From assembly GCA_016793525.1 (NCBI GenBank), contig JAEUJT010000334.1:1-6069 (forward strand): a stretch of 6,069 nucleotides of DNA, read 5' to 3'. A program made the position numbers and the translations under genes. Source of the stretch: Archangium sp. GTDB taxonomy: Bacteria; Myxococcota; Myxococcia; Myxococcales; Myxococcaceae. Below are positions 1-6,069 of this stretch, piece by piece. Position 1 is the stretch's first letter; each line of letters starts with the position of its first letter. The notes beneath the pieces are model-generated. The model searched no databases, was not told the origin of the DNA, and saw nothing but the letters and a program-made list of their open reading frames with translations.

Positions 1-2826
1 CTGGTCTTTGCTCAACGAAACCTTCAGCGGGCGGAAAATGCGGCGCTGGTCGTAAGCGGTGACCGTCCATTCACCCGATGACAGCCCCGTGAAGACGAGC
101 GCGCCGTTCGCGCCAGGTTTCGCCGCTTCCATGCGCTGATCGGCGTTCTTCGCAAAGACAGGCATTTTGATGGACTGGCCCGCTCGATCGCGAACGTCGA
201 CGGTGAGCGACAGCCCATGCGTCAACGACACCGTCACCGTGCGTGTGCTGCCGATGGGCGCCTGGTACGGAATGTAGTCGGCGTGCGTGACGTAGATTTT
301 GTCGACGCTCGCTTCGACGTGGTCGAGCGTGAAGTGACCCTTCGCGTCGGTCTTGACCGCCCCGTGCGACTCCGAGAGCGCGAACTGTTTCGGGGTACCG
401 TCGATTGCGTTGGAGCCGACGTCGACGAGCGCTCCAACGACCGGCTGTTTCGTTGCGCCGTCGATCACCTGCCCCGCGAGCGCGCCTCCGCGCGAAAGAA
501 CGATGTCGCCCAGCTCGTTGGGCCCATCGGGGTTTTTGAGCTCCACGGCGTGTTGCGCGAACCCGCGTGCATCAAAGACCAAACGTCGTCGTTCGTAGAC
601 GGGTACCCGAAAGCGGCCATCCTCCGCAGTGAAGGGACTGCTGTCGATTTTGAACTCGGCGAGCGGAGCACCCTGGTCATCGAGCACACGGCCCGCGGCG
701 TAGGCACCTCCGCTCAAGAGAACGAGGAGCGCGGTGTCTCCGGCTTGAGCTGTCACTTCTGCTTTGGTTCCGTCGTTGCCGTGGGCAAGAACGGAGACTG
801 ACCCGGGTCGAACGTCAGTTACCGAGAAGGAGCCGTCGTGGGCCGTACGAGCCATGGCATGGAGGTCGGGTCCTTGCTGAACGCGGACGATGACATCCCT
901 CGCCGGTGCCCCGTCAGCCCGTACGACGCGCCCCGCCAAGGAGAGCGCAGCCTTGAAGCGCAGCGTCACGGTCTCCTGCTGCCCGTCAGCGATGGTGAGC
1001 TCGGCGGTCGGCCCATCCATGCTCGCGCTGGATCCCATGCGACTCACGCGGTGGTTCGCCGTGAGCCTCCATTTCCCCGGAGGGACACCCTTCATCTCGA
1101 AATGGCCGTCGGCGTCGGTCCGCACCGAGTCGTAGTTGTTGGGCCGCATGGCCTGGGCACGGGTCCGCTCAGCGGGAGGCAGCACCCGCGAGACCTCCGC
1201 CGTCGAAGGCCCGCCGTCGGGCTCGAGGACCAGACCGCTGATGGTCGCTCCCGGTGACAGCACGAGCCTGACGTTGTCCGCGGGAGCGACGGATTCAACT
1301 TCCGCTCCAATGAAGCCGGGCAACGCGGCGGAGAGTCGCCACGAGCCGGGTTTGACGAACAAGGTGAAGACTCCGCCGTCGGCCGTGCGATCAGTCGTCT
1401 GTGGGCGTGAATAGTCCTCCTCGTTGTCCTCGGTTCGAGGGGCCGACGCAGTGACCGTTACGCCATCGAGAGACGTGCCCGCCGCGTCGACCACCACCCC
1501 CGCAATGGAAACCGCGCGAGTGAGCACGAAGCGCAGCTCCGTCGGCGTTTCACTGAGCGGCTCGCTCCGGTATTCGGGGTCGAGAAAGCCGCGGGCCGTC
1601 GCGTAGACCCGGTATTTCCCCGTCGCCAGCGGAGGCAAGGTGAACCGCCCCGCCGCGTCGGAGGTCGCTTGCGTCCACCCGTCGGTCCCTTCGGCGTCGC
1701 GGGTGACAAAGACCTTCGCCCCCTCGATGGGCCCCTGCTGGTCGTCGACCACCACGCCGGCCCACTGCACCGCGGGCCCCAGCTCGAGCGCGACGCCGGC
1801 CAAGTCGCGCGACGGCAGCACGTTGGCGGTGGTCGACCCTGCGGCGCCCTGGCTCGTCGCCGACACGGTGTATTCACCCGCGCGCAGGCGCTCGAAGTGG
1901 AACCGGCCTTTCTCATCTGACGTGGTCTTTCGCTTGCGGTGCTGCCCGTCGATCTTCACCAGCGCCCCCGCGAGTGGAGCGCCGTTTCGCGTCACCACCC
2001 CGGCCAATGCACGAGGCGTCGCGAGGGTGAGCTCGATCGGCTCGTCGTCGTCGGCGCGGACCTGGTGGTGATCTGGCAACAGACCCTCGGTCGCGGCCAC
2101 GACCGAATACTGCCCCTTCGGCAGCGGGCCGAGGTGGAAGGTGCCCTTCGCGTCGGTCACCGCGTCGAAGAAGCGGCTCTGCGCGGCGAAGATGGCCGTC
2201 ACCAGGCTGCCCGCGATGGGAGCCCCCGTCGTCCCCGCAACGGTCCCGGTGAGCGTGCGGCCGGCGGTGAGCAGCAGCTCGACCGGTGAACCGCCCGCCT
2301 TGACGTTGGTGTTCAGCGCGATGCCAGTCGGCGCGTCGGCCCACACCGCGAGCGGCTCGTCGATGAGCCCCGTGAGCACGAAGCGGCCCTCGGCGTCTGA
2401 CGTCGCGCGCGCCAGCGGAGGCGCTTCTCCCGTTCGCGTGGCGACGAACTCCAACAGCTGCCCAGCCGCCTCGGGGCACCCACATTCGAGCAGCTTCAAA
2501 CCGCAGTGGTTGTCGCACTGGCACGGCAGGTCGGAGAGCACCTCGGCGCCGTGCTGCGCGGTCGCGGTCACGATGGCCCCTGCCACAGGCCCTTTCGCGT
2601 CGCGAACGACGCCGGTGACCTCGAGCGCTCCTTTCGCTGGAGCGACCGTCGTCCAGCTCGACGGTTTTGGCTCGTGATGGACGTCGTGCGACTCAGCAGA
2701 ATCGAGCGCGCTCGCCTGCACGTCGTCGTTGCCGCTCGTCGCCGCGTCGTCGGAGAGAAACCACCAGGTCGCCGCGACCATCAGCCCGAGCACCACCACC
2801 CCGCCTGCGACCCGTCTCCCGTTCAT
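1..2826 (-). CDS. Carboxypeptidase-regulatory-like repeat protein, membrane-anchored or secreted (partial; C-terminus beyond window)
   Basis: The frame is open for 942 codons from an ATG at 2826 to the left edge without a stop. A good ribosome binding site precedes the ATG. Residues 1-5 are basic (MNGRR). Residues 7-24 are hydrophobic and lack a lipobox cysteine, so this is a signal anchor or signal peptide. Residues 25-65 form an acidic, low-complexity linker. Then come about ten repeats of the CarboxypepD_reg / transthyretin-like beta-sandwich type, starting near residues 68, 190, 272, 353, 438, 526, 627, 707, 780 and 871. Each opens with a pattern like aGvVvda.GaPlaGA.V and later has a T(D/S)..G.F.l..lp.G.y.v.A signature. 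Family members are extracytoplasmic adhesive or structural modules; no peptidase domain is visible. Five cysteines, the only ones present, cluster at 102-117 inside the first repeat. The gene is transcribed divergently from the zinc-ribbon/S2P operon. The exact role is unknown; the repeat-family call is firm, but ligand and length are not determinable here. Confidence 0.93.
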   Translation of the reverse strand, partial: MNGRRVAGGVVVLGLMVAATWWFLSDDAATSGNDDVQASALDSAESHDVHHEPKPSSWTTVAPAKGALEVTGVVRDAKGPVAGAIVTATAQHGAEVLSDLPCQCDNHCGLKLLECGCPEAAGQLLEFVATRTGEAPPLARATSDAEGRFVLTGLIDEPLAVWADAPTGIALNTNVKAGGSPVELLLTAGRTLTGTVAGTTGAPIAGSLVTAIFAAQSRFFDAVTDAKGTFHLGPLPKGQYSVVAATEGLLPDHHQVRADDDEPIELTLATPRALAGVVTRNGAPLAGALVKIDGQHRKRKTTSDEKGRFHFERLRAGEYTVSATSQGAAGSTTANVLPSRDLAGVALELGPAVQWAGVVVDDQQGPIEGAKVFVTRDAEGTDGWTQATSDAAGRFTLPPLATGKYRVYATARGFLDPEYRSEPLSETPTELRFVLTRAVSIAGVVVDAAGTSLDGVTVTASAPRTEDNEEDYSRPQTTDRTADGGVFTLFVKPGSWRLSAALPGFIGAEVESVAPADNVRLVLSPGATISGLVLEPDGGPSTAEVSRVLPPAERTRAQAMRPNNYDSVRTDADGHFEMKGVPPGKWRLTANHRVSRMGSSASMDGPTAELTIADGQQETVTLRFKAALSLAGRVVRADGAPARDVIVRVQQGPDLHAMARTAHDGSFSVTDVRPGSVSVLAHGNDGTKAEVTAQAGDTALLVLLSGGAYAAGRVLDDQGAPLAEFKIDSSPFTAEDGRFRVPVYERRRLVFDARGFAQHAVELKNPDGPNELGDIVLSRGGALAGQVIDGATKQPVVGALVDVGSNAIDGTPKQFALSESHGAVKTDAKGHFTLDHVEASVDKIYVTHADYIPYQAPIGSTRTVTVSLTHGLSLTVDVRDRAGQSIKMPVFAKNADQRMEAAKPGANGALVFTGLSSGEWTVTAYDQRRIFRPLKVSLSKDQ

Positions 2827-2830
2827 GTGC

Positions 2831-2839
2831 TCTCCCTTC
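2831..2839 (-). promoter_or_regulatory. Ribosome binding site of the repeat-protein gene
   Basis: Read on the minus strand this is GAAGGGAGA. Its AGGGAG core lies about 5 bases before the ATG at 2826. It is the strongest Shine-Dalgarno-like sequence near any start in the window and fixes the start of the long repeat protein just before its hydrophobic N-terminal segment. Confidence 0.75.
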
Positions 2840-2923
2840 GATGAACCGCGGAGTGTGCCAAACGGCACTGACACCCAACATGGGTCAAAATGTTCGCGGC
2901 AGTGGTCAGGCCCGGCACGGTGG
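2840..2923. promoter_or_regulatory. Divergent intergenic region with two small inverted repeats; promoters not resolved
   Basis: The 111-base gap between the divergent starts (2827-2937) must hold the promoters of both the repeat-protein gene and the zinc-ribbon/S2P operon, unless the operon is read from elsewhere. Two dyads are visible: GTGCC-AAAC-GGCAC at 2855-2868 and ACCCA-ACA-TGGGT at 2873-2885. A TTGACC-like -35 hexamer lies on the minus strand at 2883-2888, but no convincing -10 hexamer follows at normal spacing. The dyads could be regulator binding sites. They are short and could be chance in DNA this GC-rich. Confidence 0.3.
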
Positions 2924-2926
2924 GCC

Positions 2927-2930
2927 AAGG
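2927..2930 (+). promoter_or_regulatory. Ribosome binding site deciding the start of the zinc-ribbon membrane protein
   Basis: AAGG lies 7 bases before the ATG at 2938. An in-frame ATG 48 bases upstream (2890) has no comparable site and would add 16 residues lying within the intergenic region, so 2938 is preferred. Confidence 0.55.
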
Positions 2931-2937
2931 TCGCACC

Positions 2938-3621
2938 ATGAGCTCAGATCAAGGCGCTCCGTCGCCGGTGGTGCCGCAGTTCGACAAGGCGGAGTTCTCG
3001 GCCGAGACGCCGGGCGCCATCGCGGAGACGGCGTGCGTCAATTGCAACCAGCCGTTCCCCGGCGCGTATTTCACGGTCAACGGCCGGCCGATATGCCCGA
3101 GGTGCAAGGCGGGGCTGGAGACCGCGTTCGCCGGCGGCTCTGGCGTCGCCCGTTTGGTGAAGGCGCCGCTCCTCGGCCTCGTCTTCGGCTTGGGCGGCAC
3201 GGTGGTCTGGTATCTGGTCGAGCACGTGGCCAAGCTTCAAATCGGCCTCATCGCGATTCTCATCGGCTACCTGGTGGGACGCGGCGTGGCCACGGGCTCT
3301 GAGAACCGCGGCGGCGTGGTGTACCAAGTCATCGCCGGCGCGCTGACGTACCTGTGCATCTGCCTCGCCTGGGCGCCCGAGGTCGTGGAGGCGCTGGCGA
3401 ATTCACCCGACGGTGGCACGCCGCTGCCGCTCCTGGTGCGTATTCCCATCGGCGTGGTGATGTCGCTCGGCGTGCCCTTCATGGGTCAGATTTCAGCCAT
3501 CACGTTGCTCATCATCGCCTTCGGCATCTGGGAGGCCATTCGCCGCAACAAGAAGGTCGTTCTTCAGTTCGAAGGCCCGTTCCAGCTGGCCTCGCCCGCG
3601 GCACCACATGTCGGCGCCTGA
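2938..3621 (+). CDS. Zinc-ribbon polytopic membrane protein of unknown function
   Basis: A 227-residue protein. After a disordered N-terminus (1-30) there is a four-cysteine treble-clef or zinc-ribbon motif, C33-x2-C36 ... C53-x2-C56, with a YFTVNGRPIC strand between the pairs. Residues 73-200 are mostly hydrophobic and hold about four or five membrane segments (near 76-95, 101-115, 127-147, 166-183 and 185-199). The core includes an IGLIAILIGYLVG stretch and a following GSENRGG loop. The C-terminus is short and basic, then polar. From memory, similar zinc-ribbon/multi-helix proteins occur in Myxococcota and Acidobacteria without assigned function. The next gene begins before this one ends, so the two are co-translated. 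Because that gene encodes an intramembrane protease with its own zinc ribbon, this protein may be an accessory or regulator; that is inference. An alternative start at 2890 would give 243 residues. Confidence 0.85.
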   Translation: MSSDQGAPSPVVPQFDKAEFSAETPGAIAETACVNCNQPFPGAYFTVNGRPICPRCKAGLETAFAGGSGVARLVKAPLLGLVFGLGGTVVWYLVEHVAKLQIGLIAILIGYLVGRGVATGSENRGGVVYQVIAGALTYLCICLAWAPEVVEALANSPDGGTPLPLLVRIPIGVVMSLGVPFMGQISAITLLIIAFGIWEAIRRNKKVVLQFEGPFQLASPAAPHVGA

Positions 3622-4609
3622 CGTCGGGCGCTGCGCGTCGTGTGGCGCGCAGCTGGGGCCCGGCTTGGTGGTGTGCCCCGCGTGTCACAGATTGGTACAC
3701 GCCGAGAGACTCAACGTGCTGGCGGCCCAAGCGGCCACCGCGGAGAAGAGCGGTGACATGGGTGCGGCGCTGTCGGCCTGGCGCGGTGCGGCGGAGCTGC
3801 TCCCCAGGGGCTCGACTCAAGCGGCACAGGTCGACGCGCAGATCGACCGGCTGTCGCGCCTCGTCGATGGGCCGGGCGGCGCGCAGCCGGGGAAAAAGGG
3901 CAACGCCGCCGCAGCGACGGGCATCGGCGCAGTGGTGTTGATGGCCCTGAGCAAGGGAAAGTTCCTGCTCGCCGGTTTGACCAAGCTGCCGACGCTGTTG
4001 TCGATGTTCGTCGCCTTCGGCGCGTATTGGGCGCTGTGGGGCTGGCGCTTCGCGCTCGGGTTCGTGGTCAGCATCTACGTGCACGAGATGGGGCACGTCG
4101 CCGCGCTGCGCAGGTACGGCATCTCAGCCACCGCGCCGATGTTCATTCCCGGGCTCGGCGCCTTCGTGCGGCTCAACCAGCGGCCGGCGAATGCACGTGA
4201 AGATGCGACGGTGGGGCTCGCTGGCCCGGTGTGGGGCACTGGCGCGGCGTTGGTGTGTCTCGCGGTGGCGAAAGGCCTCGACGCTCCGCTCTGGTTGGCG
4301 CTGGCGCACGTGGGCGCGTGGATCAACCTGTTCAACCTGTTGCCGCTCTTCACGCTCGACGGGGGTCGCGCCTTCGTCGCTCTGAGCCGCGGCTTTCGCT
4401 TCATCGTCGCCGGGGTGCTGGCCGTCGGCTGGCTCGTCACCGGAGAGGGCATGTTGATGCTCATCGCCGGCGTCGCGACGTGGAGGGCCTTCAACCGCGA
4501 CGCTCCGCAGCAGGGTGACGTACCGACGGTGGTGACCTATTCGGTGGTGGTGGCGCTGCTCTGCGGCGTGCTGCTGCTTTCGGCTGGCGCAGTGCCCGGC
4601 GCCTCGTAG
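3608..4609 (+). CDS. Site-2 protease family (M50) intramembrane zinc metalloprotease with N-terminal zinc ribbon
   Basis: A 333-residue predicted regulated-intramembrane-proteolysis enzyme that would cut membrane-embedded substrates within the bilayer. Residues 9-26 hold a zinc ribbon (C9-x2-C12 ... C23-x2-C26). Residues 31-87 form an amphipathic helical segment resembling a TPR pair (AALSAWRGAAELLP), and 88-102 a linker. The membrane domain follows: HEMGH at 159-163 supplies two zinc ligands (H159, H163) and the catalytic E160. The NLLPLFTLDGGR segment at 243-254 carries the third ligand, D251. A conserved-looking MFIPGLGAFVRL (178-189) and GLAGPVWG (203-210) lie between. No PDZ domain is evident, unlike RseP-type S2Ps. 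The final segment near 307-328 is hydrophobic. The start overlaps the upstream gene by 14 bases and lacks a clear ribosome binding site, suggesting translational coupling; it also places the zinc ribbon at the very N-terminus. The physiological substrate cannot be read from the window. Confidence 0.95.
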   Translation: MSAPDVGRCASCGAQLGPGLVVCPACHRLVHAERLNVLAAQAATAEKSGDMGAALSAWRGAAELLPRGSTQAAQVDAQIDRLSRLVDGPGGAQPGKKGNAAAATGIGAVVLMALSKGKFLLAGLTKLPTLLSMFVAFGAYWALWGWRFALGFVVSIYVHEMGHVAALRRYGISATAPMFIPGLGAFVRLNQRPANAREDATVGLAGPVWGTGAALVCLAVAKGLDAPLWLALAHVGAWINLFNLLPLFTLDGGRAFVALSRGFRFIVAGVLAVGWLVTGEGMLMLIAGVATWRAFNRDAPQQGDVPTVVTYSVVVALLCGVLLLSAGAVPGAS

Positions 4610-5853
4610 CGGCGCGCGGAGAGCCGCCAGGTCGTAGGCTTCGGCCCAGGAAGAGGGGGCTCCACCGAGTCGAACGGTTCTTCGATGAGCTCGAAGGTGC
4701 CGTTGTCGAAGGGCGCCCCCGGAGCACGTCGCGCCGGCACCAGTCGTTCCCTTCGCCCTCGGGCCGCCAGGCTGCGCGCGCGGTAGTGGCAATACGGGTT
4801 GTTGCCGGGCCGGTCGAAAAACGCGTGTGCGGTAAAGGTGCAGCCGCCGAGGCAGGTGCTGGCGAAGGGGCACGTTCGACAGAAACCCCACAGATCATCC
4901 ACCGTACGCCGGCGCGTGAGCTGCAGCTTCGGCGCATTGGCCCACATCTCAGCGAGCGGCTGCGTCGTCAGGTTGCCGCCGATGTACTGTGATTGGAGCG
5001 AGGGACAGCCTTTCACCGCGCCATTCGATTCAATGCCCATGACGTGTTGGCCCGCCTGGCAGCCTTGAAAGTGATCTCCGACATTGGCGTCAGGAGAGCG
5101 CAGCAGCGCCTCTTCGGGCCCGAAATAGCCGAGGTTGTTTCCTGGCTGCAGCGAGATGTGCGCGTCGTCCCAGAGCCTGCGCTTCAGCGCGGCAATGCGC
5201 GGCATCAGCTCGAGCAGGTCCCACGGCTGGAGCAACATCGCTGCGCGATCGGCGGCGCGGCCCAGCGGTGCGGTGAGTTGCACCTGCCACGCCGAGATGC
5301 CCAGCGCGACGAGGTGCTCGGCCAGCGGCTCGAGGTCGCCTTGATTGAAGCGGTTGAGGTTGATGTTCGAGGCGGTGCGAATGCCCGCGGCAGTGAGTGC
5401 CCGCAGCGCCGCCGTCGCCGCCGCGAAACTGCCCTTCGACGCCCGCATCGCATCGTGGGTGGCCTCGAGGCCGTCGATGCTGACTGAGACCGTGTGCAAC
5501 CCAGCCTCGGCCATGTCCCTTGCCAGCGCAGGGGTGATGTTGCGCCCGCCGGTCGTCATCGAGGGGCGAACGCCGTGCGCGCGCAGGGCGCGAATGACGT
5601 CGAGAAAGCCCGGGTGCAGGTAGGCCTCTCCCCCGATGAGCACACACTCGAAGGTGCCCAGCGCTGCGAGCTGCTTCACGACCTCGAGCGCCTGGTCGGT
5701 CGACAGCTCGGTCGAGCGCGCCGAACCCGCCCGCGAGCCGCAGTGCGTGCAGTGCTGGTCGCAGCGCAACGTCAGCTCCCACACCACGTAGCGGGGCTGT
5801 GGCTTCTGGAGCACGTTGAACCGGCGAAACAGCTCGTCGCGTGAGCCGGTCAT
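4537..5853 (-). CDS. Radical SAM/SPASM domain enzyme, probable peptide or protein maturase
   Basis: A complete 438-residue protein. The radical SAM cluster motif is C31-x3-C35-x2-C38, preceded by VVWELTLR. G74-G75-E76 is the SAM-binding GGE, and SVSIDGLEATHD (123-134) is the typical beta-strand of the partial TIM barrel. The C-terminal SPASM domain is canonical: C265-x12-G278-x4-C283, then C325-x2-C328-x5-C334-x3-C338, then C355, giving ligands for two auxiliary iron-sulfur clusters. SPASM enzymes commonly modify ribosomally made peptides or proteins. From memory, the GFCRTC and PGNNPYCHYRA segments resemble maturases annotated with GDL-motif peptides; this is unverified. Residues 366-438 form a proline/serine/threonine-rich extension. 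The start at 5853 is chosen because the family-like N-terminus begins here. The ATG shares one base with the stop of the upstream Cys-rich gene, and no ribosome binding site is apparent, so translation is probably coupled. GTG at 5856 is an alternative. Opening the frame further upstream gives only an artificial arginine-rich stretch. Confidence 0.95.
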   Translation of the reverse strand: MTGSRDELFRRFNVLQKPQPRYVVWELTLRCDQHCTHCGSRAGSARSTELSTDQALEVVKQLAALGTFECVLIGGEAYLHPGFLDVIRALRAHGVRPSMTTGGRNITPALARDMAEAGLHTVSVSIDGLEATHDAMRASKGSFAAATAALRALTAAGIRTASNINLNRFNQGDLEPLAEHLVALGISAWQVQLTAPLGRAADRAAMLLQPWDLLELMPRIAALKRRLWDDAHISLQPGNNLGYFGPEEALLRSPDANVGDHFQGCQAGQHVMGIESNGAVKGCPSLQSQYIGGNLTTQPLAEMWANAPKLQLTRRRTVDDLWGFCRTCPFASTCLGGCTFTAHAFFDRPGNNPYCHYRARSLAARGRRERLVPARRAPGAPFDNGTFELIEEPFDSVEPPLPGPKPTTWRLSARRYEAPGTAPAESSSTPQSSATTTE

Positions 5854-6069
5854 CACGGGCCAGCGTCGGCGTCGGTGAGGCCTCCGTCGGCGCCTGGGCC
5901 CGCGCCTCCGTCGACGCCCCCGGCGGTGCCGTCGCAGATGGCGCGAATGTGGTTCGGGAGCGTGGGTGTGGCGCAGTCGTAGCGCTGCCCGCATTCGTCA
6001 GTCGCGGCGGTTCGGCCCCCGTCGGGGAGCGTGATGATGGTCAGCGCGCAGGGCGAGCCGTAGCAGGCC
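5853..6069 (-). CDS. Cysteine-rich protein with Asp/Gly/Ala tail (partial; N-terminus beyond window)
   Basis: The last 71 codons of a gene entering from the right edge are open in the frame starting at 6068 and end with TGA at 5855-5853. The visible part has five cysteines (visible residues 2, 7, 26, 32 and 45) in a compact segment with several Tyr, Pro and Gly residues. It is followed by a 26-residue tail (46-71) made only of Gly, Asp, Ala, Thr, Val, Pro and Leu, ending DADAGP. Paired cysteines and a low-complexity Asp/Gly/Ala tract suggest a secreted or periplasmic protein. The stop overlaps the radical SAM/SPASM start by one base, so the two are almost certainly co-transcribed and coupled. 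The product may be a substrate of that enzyme, but an unrelated secreted protein or lipoprotein is equally possible from what is visible. I do not recognise the family. The frame is supported by G/C-rich third positions and the precise stop/start overlap. Confidence 0.75.
   Translation of the reverse strand, partial: ACYGSPCALTIITLPDGGRTAATDECGQRYDCATPTLPNHIRAICDGTAGGVDGGAGPGADGGLTDADAGP

Noticed and set aside
217..801. Plus-strand open frame of 194 codons opposite the repeat-protein gene, and similar plus-strand frames up to about 2850.
   Set aside because: They are antisense shadows rich in Arg, Pro, Ser and Val with no recognisable domain. The minus-strand frame is uninterrupted for 942 codons and shows clear repeat motifs.
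2845..2866. TGGCAC-like element on the minus strand upstream of the repeat-protein gene as a sigma-54 promoter.
   Set aside because: The spacing between the GG and the following GC is 8 bases instead of 10, and the -12 element does not match TTGC.
2890..2937. Upstream ATG at 2890 as the start of the zinc-ribbon membrane protein.
   Set aside because: It has no good ribosome binding site, whereas AAGG lies 7 bases before the ATG at 2938. It cannot be fully excluded.
4599..4615. GCGCC/GGCGC inverted repeat around the S2P stop codon as a possible terminator.
   Set aside because: The stem is only 5 base pairs with a 7-base loop and no T-run on either strand, and it lies inside the radical SAM coding frame.
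4124..4891. Minus-strand open frame of 255 codons across the S2P gene and the radical SAM 3' end.
   Set aside because: The product is Arg/His/Gln-rich with no motif, and it runs opposite or out of frame with two genes whose catalytic motifs are intact.
5854..5994. A 47-residue arginine-rich N-terminal extension of the radical SAM protein, from an ATG at 5994.
   Set aside because: It lies inside the coding region of the upstream Cys-rich gene in another frame. Its poly-Arg composition is typical of an out-of-frame reading of GC-rich codons, and the family-like N-terminus begins at 5853.

Overview
The window is high-GC DNA with strong G/C bias at codon third positions. It carries long repeat-domain surface proteins, Asp/Gly/Ala-rich tails and densely packed overlapping genes. 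This suits a member of the Myxococcota (myxobacteria or relatives). That placement is inferred from style and protein families; the window has no rRNA or marker gene.

Layout: (1) Positions 1-2826, minus strand, hold the first 942 codons of one very long gene that runs off the left edge. It encodes a membrane-anchored or secreted protein made of about ten tandem carboxypeptidase-regulatory-like (beta-sandwich) repeats. (2) Positions 2827-2937 are a short divergent intergenic region with ribosome binding sites for both outward genes and two small dyads. (3) Positions 2938-4609, plus strand, hold a two-gene operon: a zinc-ribbon polytopic membrane protein of unknown function, overlapping by 14 bases a site-2-protease-type (M50) intramembrane metalloprotease that has its own N-terminal zinc ribbon and a TPR-like helical segment. 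(4) Positions 4537-5853, minus strand, hold a complete radical SAM/SPASM enzyme whose 3' end overlaps the protease gene tail to tail by 73 bases. (5) Positions 5853-6069, minus strand, hold the last 71 codons of a cysteine-rich protein with an Asp/Gly/Ala tail. Its stop codon shares one base with the radical SAM start, so the two genes form a translationally coupled pair.

Two functional units stand out. The zinc-ribbon membrane protein and the S2P are co-translated and are plausible partners in membrane proteolysis or signalling. The Cys-rich protein and the radical SAM/SPASM enzyme have the order expected of a precursor followed by its maturase, so a peptide- or protein-modifying system is the best candidate for something new here. 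The substrate assignment is inference, because most of the upstream gene lies outside the window. No RNA genes, CRISPR arrays, insertion sequences or convincing terminators were seen.
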